In this document: positions 49,812 to 61,307 of the stretch, in pieces | Numbering within the stretch: position 1 is the stretch's first letter | How the letters are laid out: every line of letters begins with the position of its first letter | Source of the DNA: Ceratothoa steindachneri | Taxonomy: Eukaryota > Arthropoda > Malacostraca > Isopoda > Cymothoidae | Assembly: GCA_963969495.1 (NCBI GenBank) | Contig: OZ018324.1 | Coordinates: forward strand, 144,321,855 to 144,385,854 | DNA length: 64,000 nucleotides | Direction of reading: 5' to 3' | Position numbers and translations under genes: made by a program | Notes under the pieces: generated by a model | Database searches by the model: none | What the model saw: only the letters and a program-made list of their open reading frames with translations | Told to the model about the DNA's origin: nothing

Positions 49812-52151
49812 TATAAATTCAAAAAATATATCCCATCTTCACTCAGTTAATAAGCTTGTCATTTTGAAATTGAATTTCTTTTAAGGCTCCAACCCTTTTA
49901 CATAAAAAAATTAATTGTTTATAAAAATATCTCACAAGAGATTCCTTCACTAGCAACGTCCGAATGAAAAATGAACGCTTCTGCTCGCACGTATCTAAAA
50001 ATTCGTTTCTCTCATCGTACATGTACCTATCCATAAACAAATGCATACACAAAACTAGGGACGCTCATAGAACAATTATTCCATGTAAGTTATCTTTGAG
50101 TTTTTAACATTGAAATGCAAAAAGCTGTTTCATCCATACACAAACTTGCGGAGTAAGTTTAGAGTCACCTGTTTATATTTTTAGCTCCCAGACGGTGCAA
50201 TCTCAAATCCACGGTTTATTCCCATCGCTCAAATAATTAGGGTTTCCTGCAAGTTACCGGACGGTCCTAAGAAAAAATCATTTATTCTCGGGTAAAGTGA
50301 CTTCGAATCCTTTGTTTCTCCTCTTGTTCTTAGCACACTGTGTATCCATACGTGCGCTTAATTCGGAAATTAAAATAGTGTATAATTTAATGTACTTTTA
50401 GTATCGTCGCATTCTTCTTCCTTTCTTTTTTTCTTTTACTTTCATTTTTTTCGTGATTCTATTTCTTATTCTTCCATTCTTCCTCAATTTCCACTTTGGC
50501 TGGGCTCTTAAGATTCCATTGTCTTTGCCATTGGTATTCAAAATGCCCCATCCTTGAGTAAAGCCACTGCCACCTTTAAAATCGCCTCTGGACCCAGCCT
50601 CCCTAACCTGTTGTATGAACAAAGTGAATTCAGGTTACGCCCTAACGCATTTACAGCATTGCATATTTATGTTTAGTGTCTCATTCATCTAGGCCCATAC
50701 ACCTCTCCCAATCCACAAAAGCTACCTTGCTAATGTGACTAGCATGTGGCACAATAATCCTGTACCAAAATTAAACTAAGCGTTTTTAAAATGATCTTAC
50801 TACCAGTAACCCTGGTTTAAAGTGTCCATTGTTATCTATGTCAGATATATATATATATTTATCCAGTATCGTCAAGTCAATGGAATGAGTGGTTAATGTG
50901 CTTGGTAGTTCTCATGTCAGATTTGGTACCAAGATATGCATACAAGGAATATATGCATAATGTTCTTGTAGCATCCTATATGCACAGTCAAGAAATTTCT
51001 GCACAGCACTACACTCTTCCTACATACAGTCATACTCTGTACTAAATGTTAACACTAAAATTCTGTCCCCTAAAGAGACAATTAAAAAGTCTTGTGGCAA
51101 TCTACAAACTTCCATTTCACGCAATCTCTTTTACCTATTAGATGGAGATAATTAAAATTTGATTCGATATAAAACGCAATATTTGTTATCCTTTACTCTT
51201 AATTAATAAAGTTTAAATGAAATATCTTAATTAATCTTAATATATATTTAATTAATTCGCAATCACAGTAAATAAATAATGCCGAGACTAATGATTCTAA
51301 ATTGACAATCTTGAGACAAAGATGGTTATAGGCTGACATCTCTGTAGAAACAAGTTTAAAGCAGAGAGAACTCTTTGACCTCTTACGTTGACAAGCGACC
51401 TTCTTCAGGACTAAAACTAGACGCATTACCATCTACTAATTCTTAAACTCCAATTATTATCATTAGTGTCACTACTAACTATAATAATGCTGGTATAAAT
51501 TTTCACACAATCATTATATTTCCATAAAGGTAACATAAAAATTAAACATTCTCTTCTTCATTTAAATACTAAAGCTATTTATAAAGGCAAATGAATGCTT
51601 TATTTAAAAGCAAGATGGCAGCCTCTCTTATTGTAGGTGAATAAACATTATTTGACTTGGATATATAAGGTAATTGCTTGGTTTAAAATCCAATACAAGT
51701 TGGTTGGATCTACATATATAGATAAAAAATCAATTAATTTATATCTAAACATATATTCAGCGACATGAGTGGCTATGAAACACTTGTTTTTTTTTATTAT
51801 AGTTTTGTTTGTGGTTACTTGCTAAAGATCTCATGAAGACAACACAACTTTTTCGTTGTTCACAAACCGATGCTCCGTTTTCAACTGCCTTCTTTTCTGT
51901 TATGTTTTTTTTTTTTTACATCTTTGCTTTACTTTCTAGTTCTGAAATTTATTAAAATAATTTAACATTTTCTAGAAAGCCTTGATGGCTTGATGAATGC
52001 TATGAGTATTTTAGCCTTAAAGTTCTAATGCAGTAGAATTTATTACTGCATGATGTTTAACCTCCTAACTCTGCTCACATAGCGTACATATTCACTCATA
52101 TACACATATCTAATTTTACCTTCAGTAAACGAAGAAAAAGCTCTTATTTTG
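48876..52151 (+). other. Large intron, middle part
   Basis: No exon was recognised. It contains a (CA)n-(TA)n tract. At about 51360-51430 the complement reads GTCCTGAAGAAGGTCGC, a stretch common near Penelope-like ends, but no coding part is next to it. Confidence 0.5.
49710..49807. repeat. (CA)n-(TA)n compound microsatellite
   Basis: CACACA from 49710 passes into a long TA run ending at 49807. Confidence 0.97.
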
Positions 52152-52548
52152 GGAACAGGCCTGGCAGCGAATTAAGCGTTCGAGGCTATCGCGAAGTTAA
52201 GTTTAGGCTAGGTTAGAACAGCGAAAATGCCCATATGAAACTTTCATTAGCATCTCCGCGTTGCCGTTGGCGCTGTAATAAGCACTCGTAAGCGTGAATG
52301 CAATTTCATTGTTGAATTGCGAGAGACACTTGATTAGAAGAATCAAAATTATCTTTTGAGACAATCATTCATTTCATTCACGCATAGTGGATATGGTCGA
52401 CAACTGTTTTTTTTGTGTTAAAGAGCTTAAAATATCAACATAAGCAATGATTGTAAAACTTTCTTGCGAGATGTTTGTTCCAGTTCCTTGCTCCAAAAGC
52501 TAACCTAACCAAAGGCTCGAACGCCTAATTCTCTACCGGGCTTGTTCC
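52152..52548. mobile_element. 397-bp MITE with 35-bp terminal inverted repeats
   Basis: The left end GGAACAGGCCTGGCAGCGAA then TTAAGCGTTCGAGGC (52152-52186) pairs with the complement of the right end, GGAACAAGCCCGGTAGAGAA then TTAGGCGTTCGAGCC (52548-52514). About 28 of 35 bases match. The interior is non-coding. The size and structure are those of a non-autonomous DNA transposon. No autonomous partner is in the window, and the superfamily and target duplication could not be assigned. Confidence 0.8.
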
Positions 52549-55134
52549 GAATGACCCGAAAAAAATTACTTTTAAACCATTCCAATTACTAATTCAATGT
52601 CATTCTCAAAAATAAAATGAAGTTTAAATGGCCTTAGAAAATCTGAATCTGTTTACTGCATAGGTATTTAATTTACATGTGAACCACACAGGACCTATGG
52701 TGAGTTCACTTTTCATACATGTATACAAGCATATATTATGTACAATATATACGCTATCCATACTCCTTTAATATATAAATGCTTTCATGCCACTTGGATA
52801 TCCTTATGTAGTAGTTTCTTATAGAACTCGTTCTACCCTCGTTTTGACTATATGTTTTAAAATTTTGGACGGGTACTTCCTTTTCTATTAAAATAATTCA
52901 TATCTTTTTTTCCTATATTACAAAAACATGCAAAAGCTACCTACACCTCAATCTCTAGCTACACGGAACATCGGAAGCAGAAAACCTATACCTTTTACCT
53001 CCCCCAAATCCCCCAAAGCTGAATCTCTCTGCACAGGTTGTAGTTATAGTATCTAAAATGAGTGTGTAAGTTCTAGCTGCCAATTACCAACTTTTCTCTT
53101 TCAACCTTTCTCTTTTTCTTCCTAATCATCTGACTATACTCTTTCCTTGCCTCTCATTTTCTTGCATGATAGCAGTGATGGCAGCTTTGTTGTCGTAAAG
53201 CACCCATGGATGTCCAATCTGTTTGGTTGCTTAACTATACACGTCGTGTATCATTCGCATATTATGGAAGTGTGATACCTAATTATATCAGTAAACACGT
53301 CTTCACTTGAATAAAGCATTGCAACTTATGAGTTGAACACTGCAAATCTACTTTTACTTAAATCTAAGACTAATAAATGTAAATCGGCCTTAGTTCATTC
53401 TGAATATTAAGTGTTCCATTGTATTTTGATAATTATGTCATATTTTGATTCACTTACGTGTTCACTGAGATATATTGCACTGTATTAGGAGGTTATTTAA
53501 AATTTCGTTGGTTTTCTCTCAGTGTCCCTTTGAAGTGTTGCTTCTCGCTAAGGCAAATGCTGTCACCCTTTGCTGTAAGCCTTTTTCGTCGTAACATTGT
53601 TTCCATGATTTTATTTTTTCTTAACTCCGCTGTCGGTTTTTCCTCCATGTCCGTATTTGTGCTTAGTGTTAAGTATTAAACTATCAAATACTTTAAATGT
53701 AGCTAATTTATTTGAAGCTAAAATTTTGAGAATTAATCTAAAACATTAATGATTAAATATTTATTCGTATTTTCTCGTCAGTAAAACTTAGTGAATGATT
53801 AAATTAGAAACTTCCATATGCAGATTTGTTTTAAAAATTAGTAACATGGATTGTAAGCAAAAAATATTGATTTTATTAACTTAAAGATGTGATTGTTTGT
53901 TTACACCAATCAATGCAAATTTAATTAACTTTTAACAAATAGAGAAAGAAGTAATTTATAAATTTACATTATAATTTATTCCCAAACTGCATTAAAAATA
54001 GCATATGTTTTGTGCATGGCATGCTATTATATTGTTTGTATAGCCTATTTAAGGACTAAAGCTAGGGTAGGCTAGTAATGTATTTTCTACAAAGAATTTG
54101 CGTTTTAATGCAAGTTTAATTATTATTGCAGTTCAATGAATATTAGTTGCATTCATTATATTCTCTCTTGTTATAGTAATTTATTAGTCGTATTATCTAT
54201 TATAATAATCGCGAAAGGAGTACATATATAGGTATCTATATTGTTTTCCTTATATTTCTTTGGTTGTACATTTTCTATAACTAAGTTACGTTTTCTCATT
54301 GTAAGCGGTAACTTAGGTTTTCTCATTTCATTAAGGGACAATGATAGTTTTCTTTATGCGAAAAACTTTCCACTGATAACAATAAATTTTGAAGATATGG
54401 ACATCCAAAAATACAAGTTTTACTTCAATTTACACATTCGCACTCCAGCACGAAGCTCTCAAATAACTTGCTAAATTAGAAATATCGATTTTGCTCCCTT
54501 TCCTTAACTAAAACGCACAAGTTTTACTTCACCATATCCCTTCTCTCATGATATGAAAAAAATAGAGATTTGCTACCAATAAGCCCACTCATTGAACCCT
54601 ACTTTTATCAGTGGTACCCGCAACTTCAGTCACTGAAGTAATGTAAAAGTATTTGAAACTTTGGTCAGAAACCTCAAGATATTTTTGTCCCGATGATTGA
54701 CGAGATTTCTATATCCTATGTATGTTGTTTTGGACTGATTGTTGAGAAAAAAGACTGAATATCTTCGTATCGTAAGCCTATGGAAACTGGAACCTTATTC
54801 AACGTGGTTAATAAAATATCTAATGTCATCTGCTGTAGTTAACCTCCTTTGCCGTTGGTGAAATGTGTGCAACTTCCTTTAAAACAATAAAGATTGCATT
54901 ATCAGATGTAGAAGATTTCTAAAATGAACCACCTAGGTTGGTTTAAAGAAAGTTTTAAAGGGATATGAATCTCTATTAGTCTCATTCTAATCTATCAATT
55001 GGCGTGCTAATTCAATAGCGTCAAGGAGATAAATGATGACATCGAAGAGTAGAATACTGAAACTGTATATATCATATGAAGAGACCCTCTCTAAGACCAT
55101 TTTCCCTGGAATGTAATTATATTTTACTCTTCAG
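52549..55134 (+). other. Large intron, right part
   Basis: No exon or repeat was recognised up to the acceptor of exon 4a. Open frames at 53458-53679 and 54241-54474 have no family features. Confidence 0.5.
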
Positions 55135-55361
55135 GATTTTACAATGGATTATTATTTTCGCCAACACTGGAAAGATCCGAGACTGGATTTTAGTCAATAT
55201 CCCGGTTTGGATCGAATTGAAGCAAGCTCAGATTACACTAACAAAATTTGGCTCCCTGATACTTTTTTCCCCAATGAGAAAAGGGCTTACTACCACACTG
55301 CTACCACCCCTAATGAAATGCTGCGTATCCAACCAGACGGCAGCGTTTTAAGAAGCATCAG
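55135..55361 (+). CDS. Rdl: GABA receptor Rdl-like exon 4a, diverged version (227 bp)
   Basis: The exon encodes 75 codons plus two bases of the extracellular agonist-binding domain. It starts DFTMDYYFRQHWKDPRLDF. Loop D is residues 5-12 with the Tyr-x-Arg pair (7 and 9) that lines the GABA site on the complementary face. Loop A is KIWLPDTFF (37-45), followed by NEKRAYYHTATTPNEMLRI and the loop E end GSVLRSIR with its Ser at 74. Acceptor ACTCTTCAG|GA, donor ATCAG|GTAATA (weak, T at +5). It enters in phase 0, joining M| of exon 3a or 3b. It is as long as exon 4b, has identical phases and is 62% identical in protein (47 of 76). Differences cluster in the beta2-beta3 segment (GLDRIEASSDY) and around FFPNEKRAYYH. 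The binding residues are intact, so it looks functional. Equivalent exons in vertebrate GABA-A genes are 221 bp. Confidence 0.9.
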
Positions 55362-58300
55362 GTAATACCATGTATATAAAATTATTCGCTAAGCAGTTTG
55401 GTTCAGTCGTGAAACTTCACGTACTTGGGATCTCTGCTTGAAAAATATTTGGATTCGATCAACTTTTTGCTATAGTACGAGAAACTCCTAAGATACCTAA
55501 GTAGTAGGACTTCAGCGTCAACTTGAATCTTCCAACGCAAGTAATTTCAGTAAGGAAATAGAAGATATTGTTTACACGTTGTAAGTTGGGTGCAGACTTT
55601 GCTTTCTGCAGGTTAACCATAACTATCTGCATTTTTGAAGTGAGTTCTAAACTCTTAGCTTTCGTCTTGTATTTTTAGAAAAGAAATCAAAATTTGATTT
55701 TTCACATTCAATTTCTATTTGTTCTCACCCTCTACCATTTTTTTGTGTTAATAATTTGACCTTTTACTCTTTTATACAACCCTGCTCTGACTGCGTTCGT
55801 AGGGGCTTTGCGAGTGATTGGTTTGTTTCCGCTTTCGAATGCTTTTAACATTTGCCTTGATCTATCTCAGTTAACAAGCAGACATAAAGCATTTCTCCAT
55901 TGATCTCTCTACAAAGCTAAAAAGAATTAAGCCAACTCCTTAAATATGAAATTGCTCCTAACCAAAAGACTACTTACTGTACGCATGCTACGAATAAAAT
56001 AACGTTCTTTTTACAAAAGAAATGTTTACTTTTTTTTTATTTCCATAGTATTTATTAAAGAGTATTAAGAGGATTAGTTAAATTCAAATTTCATAGTAAA
56101 CCCCTAATATCTTTCAATCCTTTTGCCCAAGAAGGAATTATTAACTAAATACTGAAACATCGTGGAACCAAACATCGGAAAGAAAGAGCCTCTTTGATGT
56201 CTACGATCGAAGTCCTGCATTTGCAGAGAATTCTTATGTTGATAGAAATATTAAAAGAAAATATCTAGATTATAAAACACATACAACATCTATGCCCTTA
56301 GATACCAATTTTTAGGTGAATTTTCATCCCTACAAATATACGTTGGTGAATGCGATCAAAGGTGTATTACAATTTGACAGTCACAATTCAGATCCTGCAT
56401 CAACACGTAGAATAAAAAATAAATATCGTCACGTTTTTCTTCTCTGAAATACATAATTTTACAATTATTACTCCAAAAAATAAATAGTTCCCACAGCATA
56501 CATATTACAGAGTAAACCTTATAGGAATGACGTCACAAACAAGAACGATTAACATTAGCCTCTTAAAAATATTCGAGGCACATCCAAAAGTAATCAGAAA
56601 ATAATTAAAAATATTAGCTTTTCCTAATATGTCGACAAAAGCTCTACAAAAATGAATTTTCTCTCCCAAAAGTAGGTCATACTGTAGCTCTATACGGAGT
56701 GTCCAGTTGTAGAACATATTCCTTCCCTTGTTCTAAGAGAGTCACACTTTATGGTGATTTATTTTCGCGTCTTACAAGGAAAGGGAAATGAAATTACCCT
56801 CTTCCATACAATGTTTTAATTTTCCTATTCTCAAAGTTTCTGAATGTCTTCCGAAAGATATTGCAGTCCTGAAGTTCGACTCGAAAACAAAGAAAAATTG
56901 GGGAGAGAAAGTTTTTATCGACGTTTTTTTGAATGTCCTCTACAACAACGTAATGTTTTGCGGGAAACTCATAAATTATTCTAGTAGTGTCCATAAGCTT
57001 TCCTTTTCACACATTTGACTCGACCAGAATACACAAGAGTTTTGACTCATACTTGAATTATCAAGAAATGAACTTTTCGAGTGATGATTCATTATTTTTC
57101 TAATCAACAAACAATAATAGTAGACATTGACTATATTGTCCTTATGCTCTTCTGTACAAGCCAGTTTATGGCCATATTAATGTCAATCTTTGGCCTCAAA
57201 CCCTAAGAATGGGGATCAATTGTTAAATTTATTCTTCCACGTATTCTACCAAGGCAAATCCATTTTCTTTCGATCTAAAATCTCACTGCAATTAGCCATC
57301 AAAATTAAGTCAATAAAATTTCCCTCTTCTTATGCTTTCTGGAATTAATTATGTCCCCCTTGGTTTGGTTATAGATCCCTTACAAAATTGTACATTACCC
57401 ATGAGAGAAAAGTGCTGCAGTGCGATGATTTACAGTACCTATATACTGACAATTATTGAAAGAGTTAACAAAGTTAAGAACATACAATTGATTGAAACAA
57501 TAATATATATACAAAAATTCCTGTCTCTCTCAACTCAGATAGGACGCGTCTCTTTCTAATCATCGAGTAACAATCAGACATCGACCCACGTTCAGACTGA
57601 AGGTAAATAATTGACCATAAACAAAACACGACCCTAGACTGCACCCTCTTTGGACTAATTATTCAACCTGCTTTTCAAAAGAGCTTCATGTAAGCCAATG
57701 TCTGAATCACTCATGTATAGAGAAGTGTGAAGCAGTTGAGAAAACTAGCAGCCTATTTTTTAGCAAACACAGTTATCACACCCGTTTGTAAACCATTTTC
57801 TTTAATAATCATTAGTTAGACTTTTGAATGAAAAAAATTCACCCAGTCTCAAAAAATATAAAAGGATCCCCATTCTGCGCTATATAAACCTCGTGTGATG
57901 AATCCTGTTCTTACTTATATACAGATACCCGTTTTCATGATACCTTTATTAATTCACATGTCCTGTAGTACCCATCTCTAATCCTTGAAATTCTTATATA
58001 CACATCCCTATTTAGATACCTCTTTTATCCTGAAGAGTACACAATTATCCTATTTTTTTCCTTATAGTGACCATAGTGTTTGTCCTTTATAAATTATCAA
58101 TTTCCAAAATTAAAATTCCTCTATCGGCACGATTTTGAAATAAAAATTATGAAATGCAGTCCTTAAATCCTGGTTTTTCTTAAATCAAGGATTTTTCCAT
58201 TTACTGCAACGAGAATCAAATCGTTAGAAGGAAACTTTAATGTTATGATTTTCCTGTATTCAATTTTTTCAGAGAAAGGCAGAACTTCACCGGCACCTCA

Positions 58301-59003
58301 ACATTATATTAACTATTATTAATAAGTAGGCCTTCTTTATATTCGATTTTTGAGGCGTGTGTGAGTGTAATTTAGTTTTTATTTGCCTTAGAGGAATGAT
58401 AGAATTCTTTATCAAACTAATATCTAAGTCTTTGAAGGAGCAGTTTTGTTTTTTTTAATTACTCTGGGAAAATTTTAAAAGGATATAATTTGATAAAATA
58501 ATTTATATTCCTTGGAAAATCAGATCATTTATTTTATTTAGAGAATTTTAACAAAATCATATATTTATCCTCTCAAAAATTCCCCATTTTTCAAAACTGT
58601 TTCCAGATTTTTAAGTTTTTCTTCTAAATGCTTTCTCTTATGAAACCCACAGGAAAAGCACGACAGCACATATCTAGAAATAATCACCGATGAAACACGT
58701 CTTCTTTCGCTCACATTTCACCTTTCTTGATGCTTTCTATTTACTTGAATTTCTCCTATCGTGTGACCGCAACAGAACTGGGCTTAATAAAGGACTGTTA
58801 CAAGAGAATGCTTTTGTCTGGCTGGCCATGTATAAAACCTGACTTCCACCCTGGACGCAAAGCACACTCACATATAAACACATTTGACCAACAACAAGCA
58901 GCCATCCACAGTCTCATCTGTCAGACTCTCAGTCTTGGCCTATCTTCAGCCTAACACTGAGATGCGTGCTCACATTTGGCTTTTCTTATTCCCCGTTCTT
59001 CAG
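55362..59003 (+). other. Intron between exon versions 4a and 4b
   Basis: 3.6 kb of AT-rich DNA without a recognised exon or mobile element. The open frames on either strand (56505-57018, 57332-57559, 58727-58954) have no family features. Confidence 0.55.
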
Positions 59004-59230
59004 GATTTTACTCTCGACTTTTATTTTCGCCAACATTGGGGCGATCCTCGTCTTGCGTTTCCCAATCAGCACGGCTTGAAAGAGCTCACAGTTGGGTCAG
59101 AGTATCTGCAGAAAATCTGGGTTCCCGACACCTTTTTTGCAAATGAGAAGAAATCGTACTTTCACATGGCTACCACCTCTAACGAGATGCTAAGAATATC
59201 AGATTCAGGCCAAGTGTTACGAAGTATGAG
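59004..59230 (+). CDS. Rdl: GABA receptor Rdl-like exon 4b, canonical version (227 bp)
   Basis: This version reads [19 protein letters not shown], then [40 protein letters not shown] and [13 protein letters not shown]. It is close to insect RDL throughout, including [19 protein letters not shown] and NEKQSYFH-x-ATTSNE as remembered. Loop D keeps Tyr7 and Arg9, loop A has WVPDTFF, and loop E ends with Ser74. Acceptor CCCGTTCTTCAG|GA has a strong pyrimidine tract; donor ATGAG|GTAAGA is near consensus, so this is likely the default choice. The exon is 227 bp, phase 0 in and 2 out, as in 4a. Splicing 4a to 4b directly would shift the frame and reach TGA 26 codons into 4b. Following exons (Cys-loop, M1-M4) were not found before the window end. 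Confidence 0.95.
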
Positions 59231-61307
59231 GTAAGATAAGAAATACCACTGATCACCTTAGGGTTTCATTTATACAAACCGCTTCTCGTCGAAAATATGC
59301 TTCTCCGATTGAGCTCCAAGCATTATTTCTTATTAACCTCTTATTGTGATTACTAGTCTGATAGGCATCAAATTATATCACCTCATATGTCATTTATACC
59401 GTCAATTTAAAAGTAATATGGTCCAATGGAAGGTATGTGAGTTTCAAGCCAGAATCAATTTTCGTAGTAATTAAAATTCCTTTCGAAGGAATTTTATCTT
59501 CCTCATTTTGATAGATTTGTACCTGGTCTTTCATCACTTTCATAGATGAGGAACTTTTTTCTATTAATTTCTATTTAGCACATACCTCCATCTAACACCT
59601 TTCCCTTTCATACCTTATCCGTTGATTTTTTTCTTCGAAGTATTTTTAATAATTGTGCAGTTTTTATATTGAAAAAAAAAAAATGTAGTTGGTACTAGCC
59701 AACGAAATTGATATGGTTGTTTCTTGAGTTCTTTTACCCATTCTAACCCTAAGAAGTAGCTCATAAAGATAGAGCTTGGTCATATTTCCTCATATTTCCC
59801 CTCTACTTATCTCTTTCTTTCCCTATTTTTTCATCCATTTGACCTTCTCCCCGCGAAATGAGAAAGACCCTCACTTTCAAACAGAAAATTCTATTAATAT
59901 GAGTATCCTCTACTTCGCATTGCCTATTCTTAGCCTACGAGATTAATCACGCTTCCATGCGATACACTTCATGGCCTAACGTGGTTTTGTTTCGTTGTTA
60001 AAAGTTCTCCATATATATGGGTATGTTTCTTAAGCTCAATGCACAGAGGATAGTAAACACTTCAACGGTATGACTTAATTTGGCTGAATTAAGGTGAGTA
60101 TTATGTTTCTTTATTTTTCTTAATTTCCCATCTGGCTTGCTGGTATCCCCAAACTCTTGGTATGTACATATAAAGAAGGATTTATGGTTTAGGAAACCAT
60201 ATGAATTCTCAAATGAAGCCTAACCTCAGGGGCAATCAATAATTACAAAAACAAAAGTTGATTTACCCTGAAATATCTCTATAATTTTCTTATTTAAATA
60301 TATAAATATCAAAAAACATCAACCATAAATTAATAATGTGTTAAGAATAATATGCTCTGATGAAAAATACAAAATAACACAAATTAATTAAATTTTAAAA
60401 GTCGGTAAAGCTTCGTTTAACTAATGATCACTTTTCTTTACCTTATTTATAATTTAACTACATATTCCTTATTTTATGTCCATTATTACCATTGTCATAA
60501 AAACCCATTTATTATACAGTCTAGATCTCATATTAAGAGGAGCAGTCAATGAGAATAAAACCGAGATATATTAGAAGCTTTATTCGGAGTGGCGTTTGAG
60601 AAGTGCCCTCACTTCCCTCTCTCAGTCCGACAATATTTCTTTTTAGGGAAAGGCATAGCACGGCCTCTTAAGTTTCTCCTTTCCGCCTTTTGTCTTCTCC
60701 GGTTTGGAGATGCAAGGAGGTACCGTCCAAGACCGACCTGTCCCCAAGTACCATTACCATTAGTGTAAGTGCGGGTGCATGTGAAGGGAGACGATAGGGT
60801 GTGGGGGGGGACAGAGAAAATAGACAAGTGGAGAAGAGAGAAAGAAGTGTGGAAGAGGTGCAAAGAGATGCCTAGGGTCTGGTGATCAGACTTATCACTT
60901 TTATTTATTTTCCTGCTTGTGTGAGTTCATTTTTGTTGTTTTAGGTATTTTGTAATAATTATAAAGTTATAAAATTATAAAATTATAACTATTATGGCGT
61001 TCAAGCCATTTGTCTTAGCAACTTTAGTTTTTTTGGTTTGTGTTATGCATTGCCTGTTTTGTATATGTTTTTTTAATATATTTAAGTGCGTGCATTTGTA
61101 TTGTTTTATTGTGTGTGTATTTTATTAGTAATATTGTTTCTTCTTTCTTCTTGGTAGATTGCTTCTTTCGAAGTTCTCGTCGTAAACGTTGGTTTCTTCA
61201 ATTTTAGGTAGGGTTGTCTTCATCGGTTTCTTGTCATAGTAGGGATTCGAGTTTTTATCAATGTTTTTTGTGATTGATCTTGTTTCACAGGTTTCTTCTT
61301 TCTCATT
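59231..61307 (+). other. Presumed intron after exon 4b
   Basis: No further receptor exon was recognised; the expected next one would begin with a split Arg codon and a stretch like LTITASCPMNL. A GC-richer stretch at 60590-60870 has no identified content. The part 61080-61307 may be the 3' tail of the adjacent - strand LINE. Confidence 0.5.

Noticed and set aside
51360..51432. Third Penelope-like fragment
   Set aside because: Only the short CTGAAGAAGGTCGC-type stretch is suggestive; no coding blocks accompany it.
55076..55351. 91-codon open frame overlapping exon 4a in another frame
   Set aside because: The receptor reading frame with splice sites explains the sequence; this frame is a shadow.
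59231..61307. Downstream Cys-loop exon (segment like CPMNLQYFPMD)
   Set aside because: No matching reading frame with splice sites was seen before the LINE.
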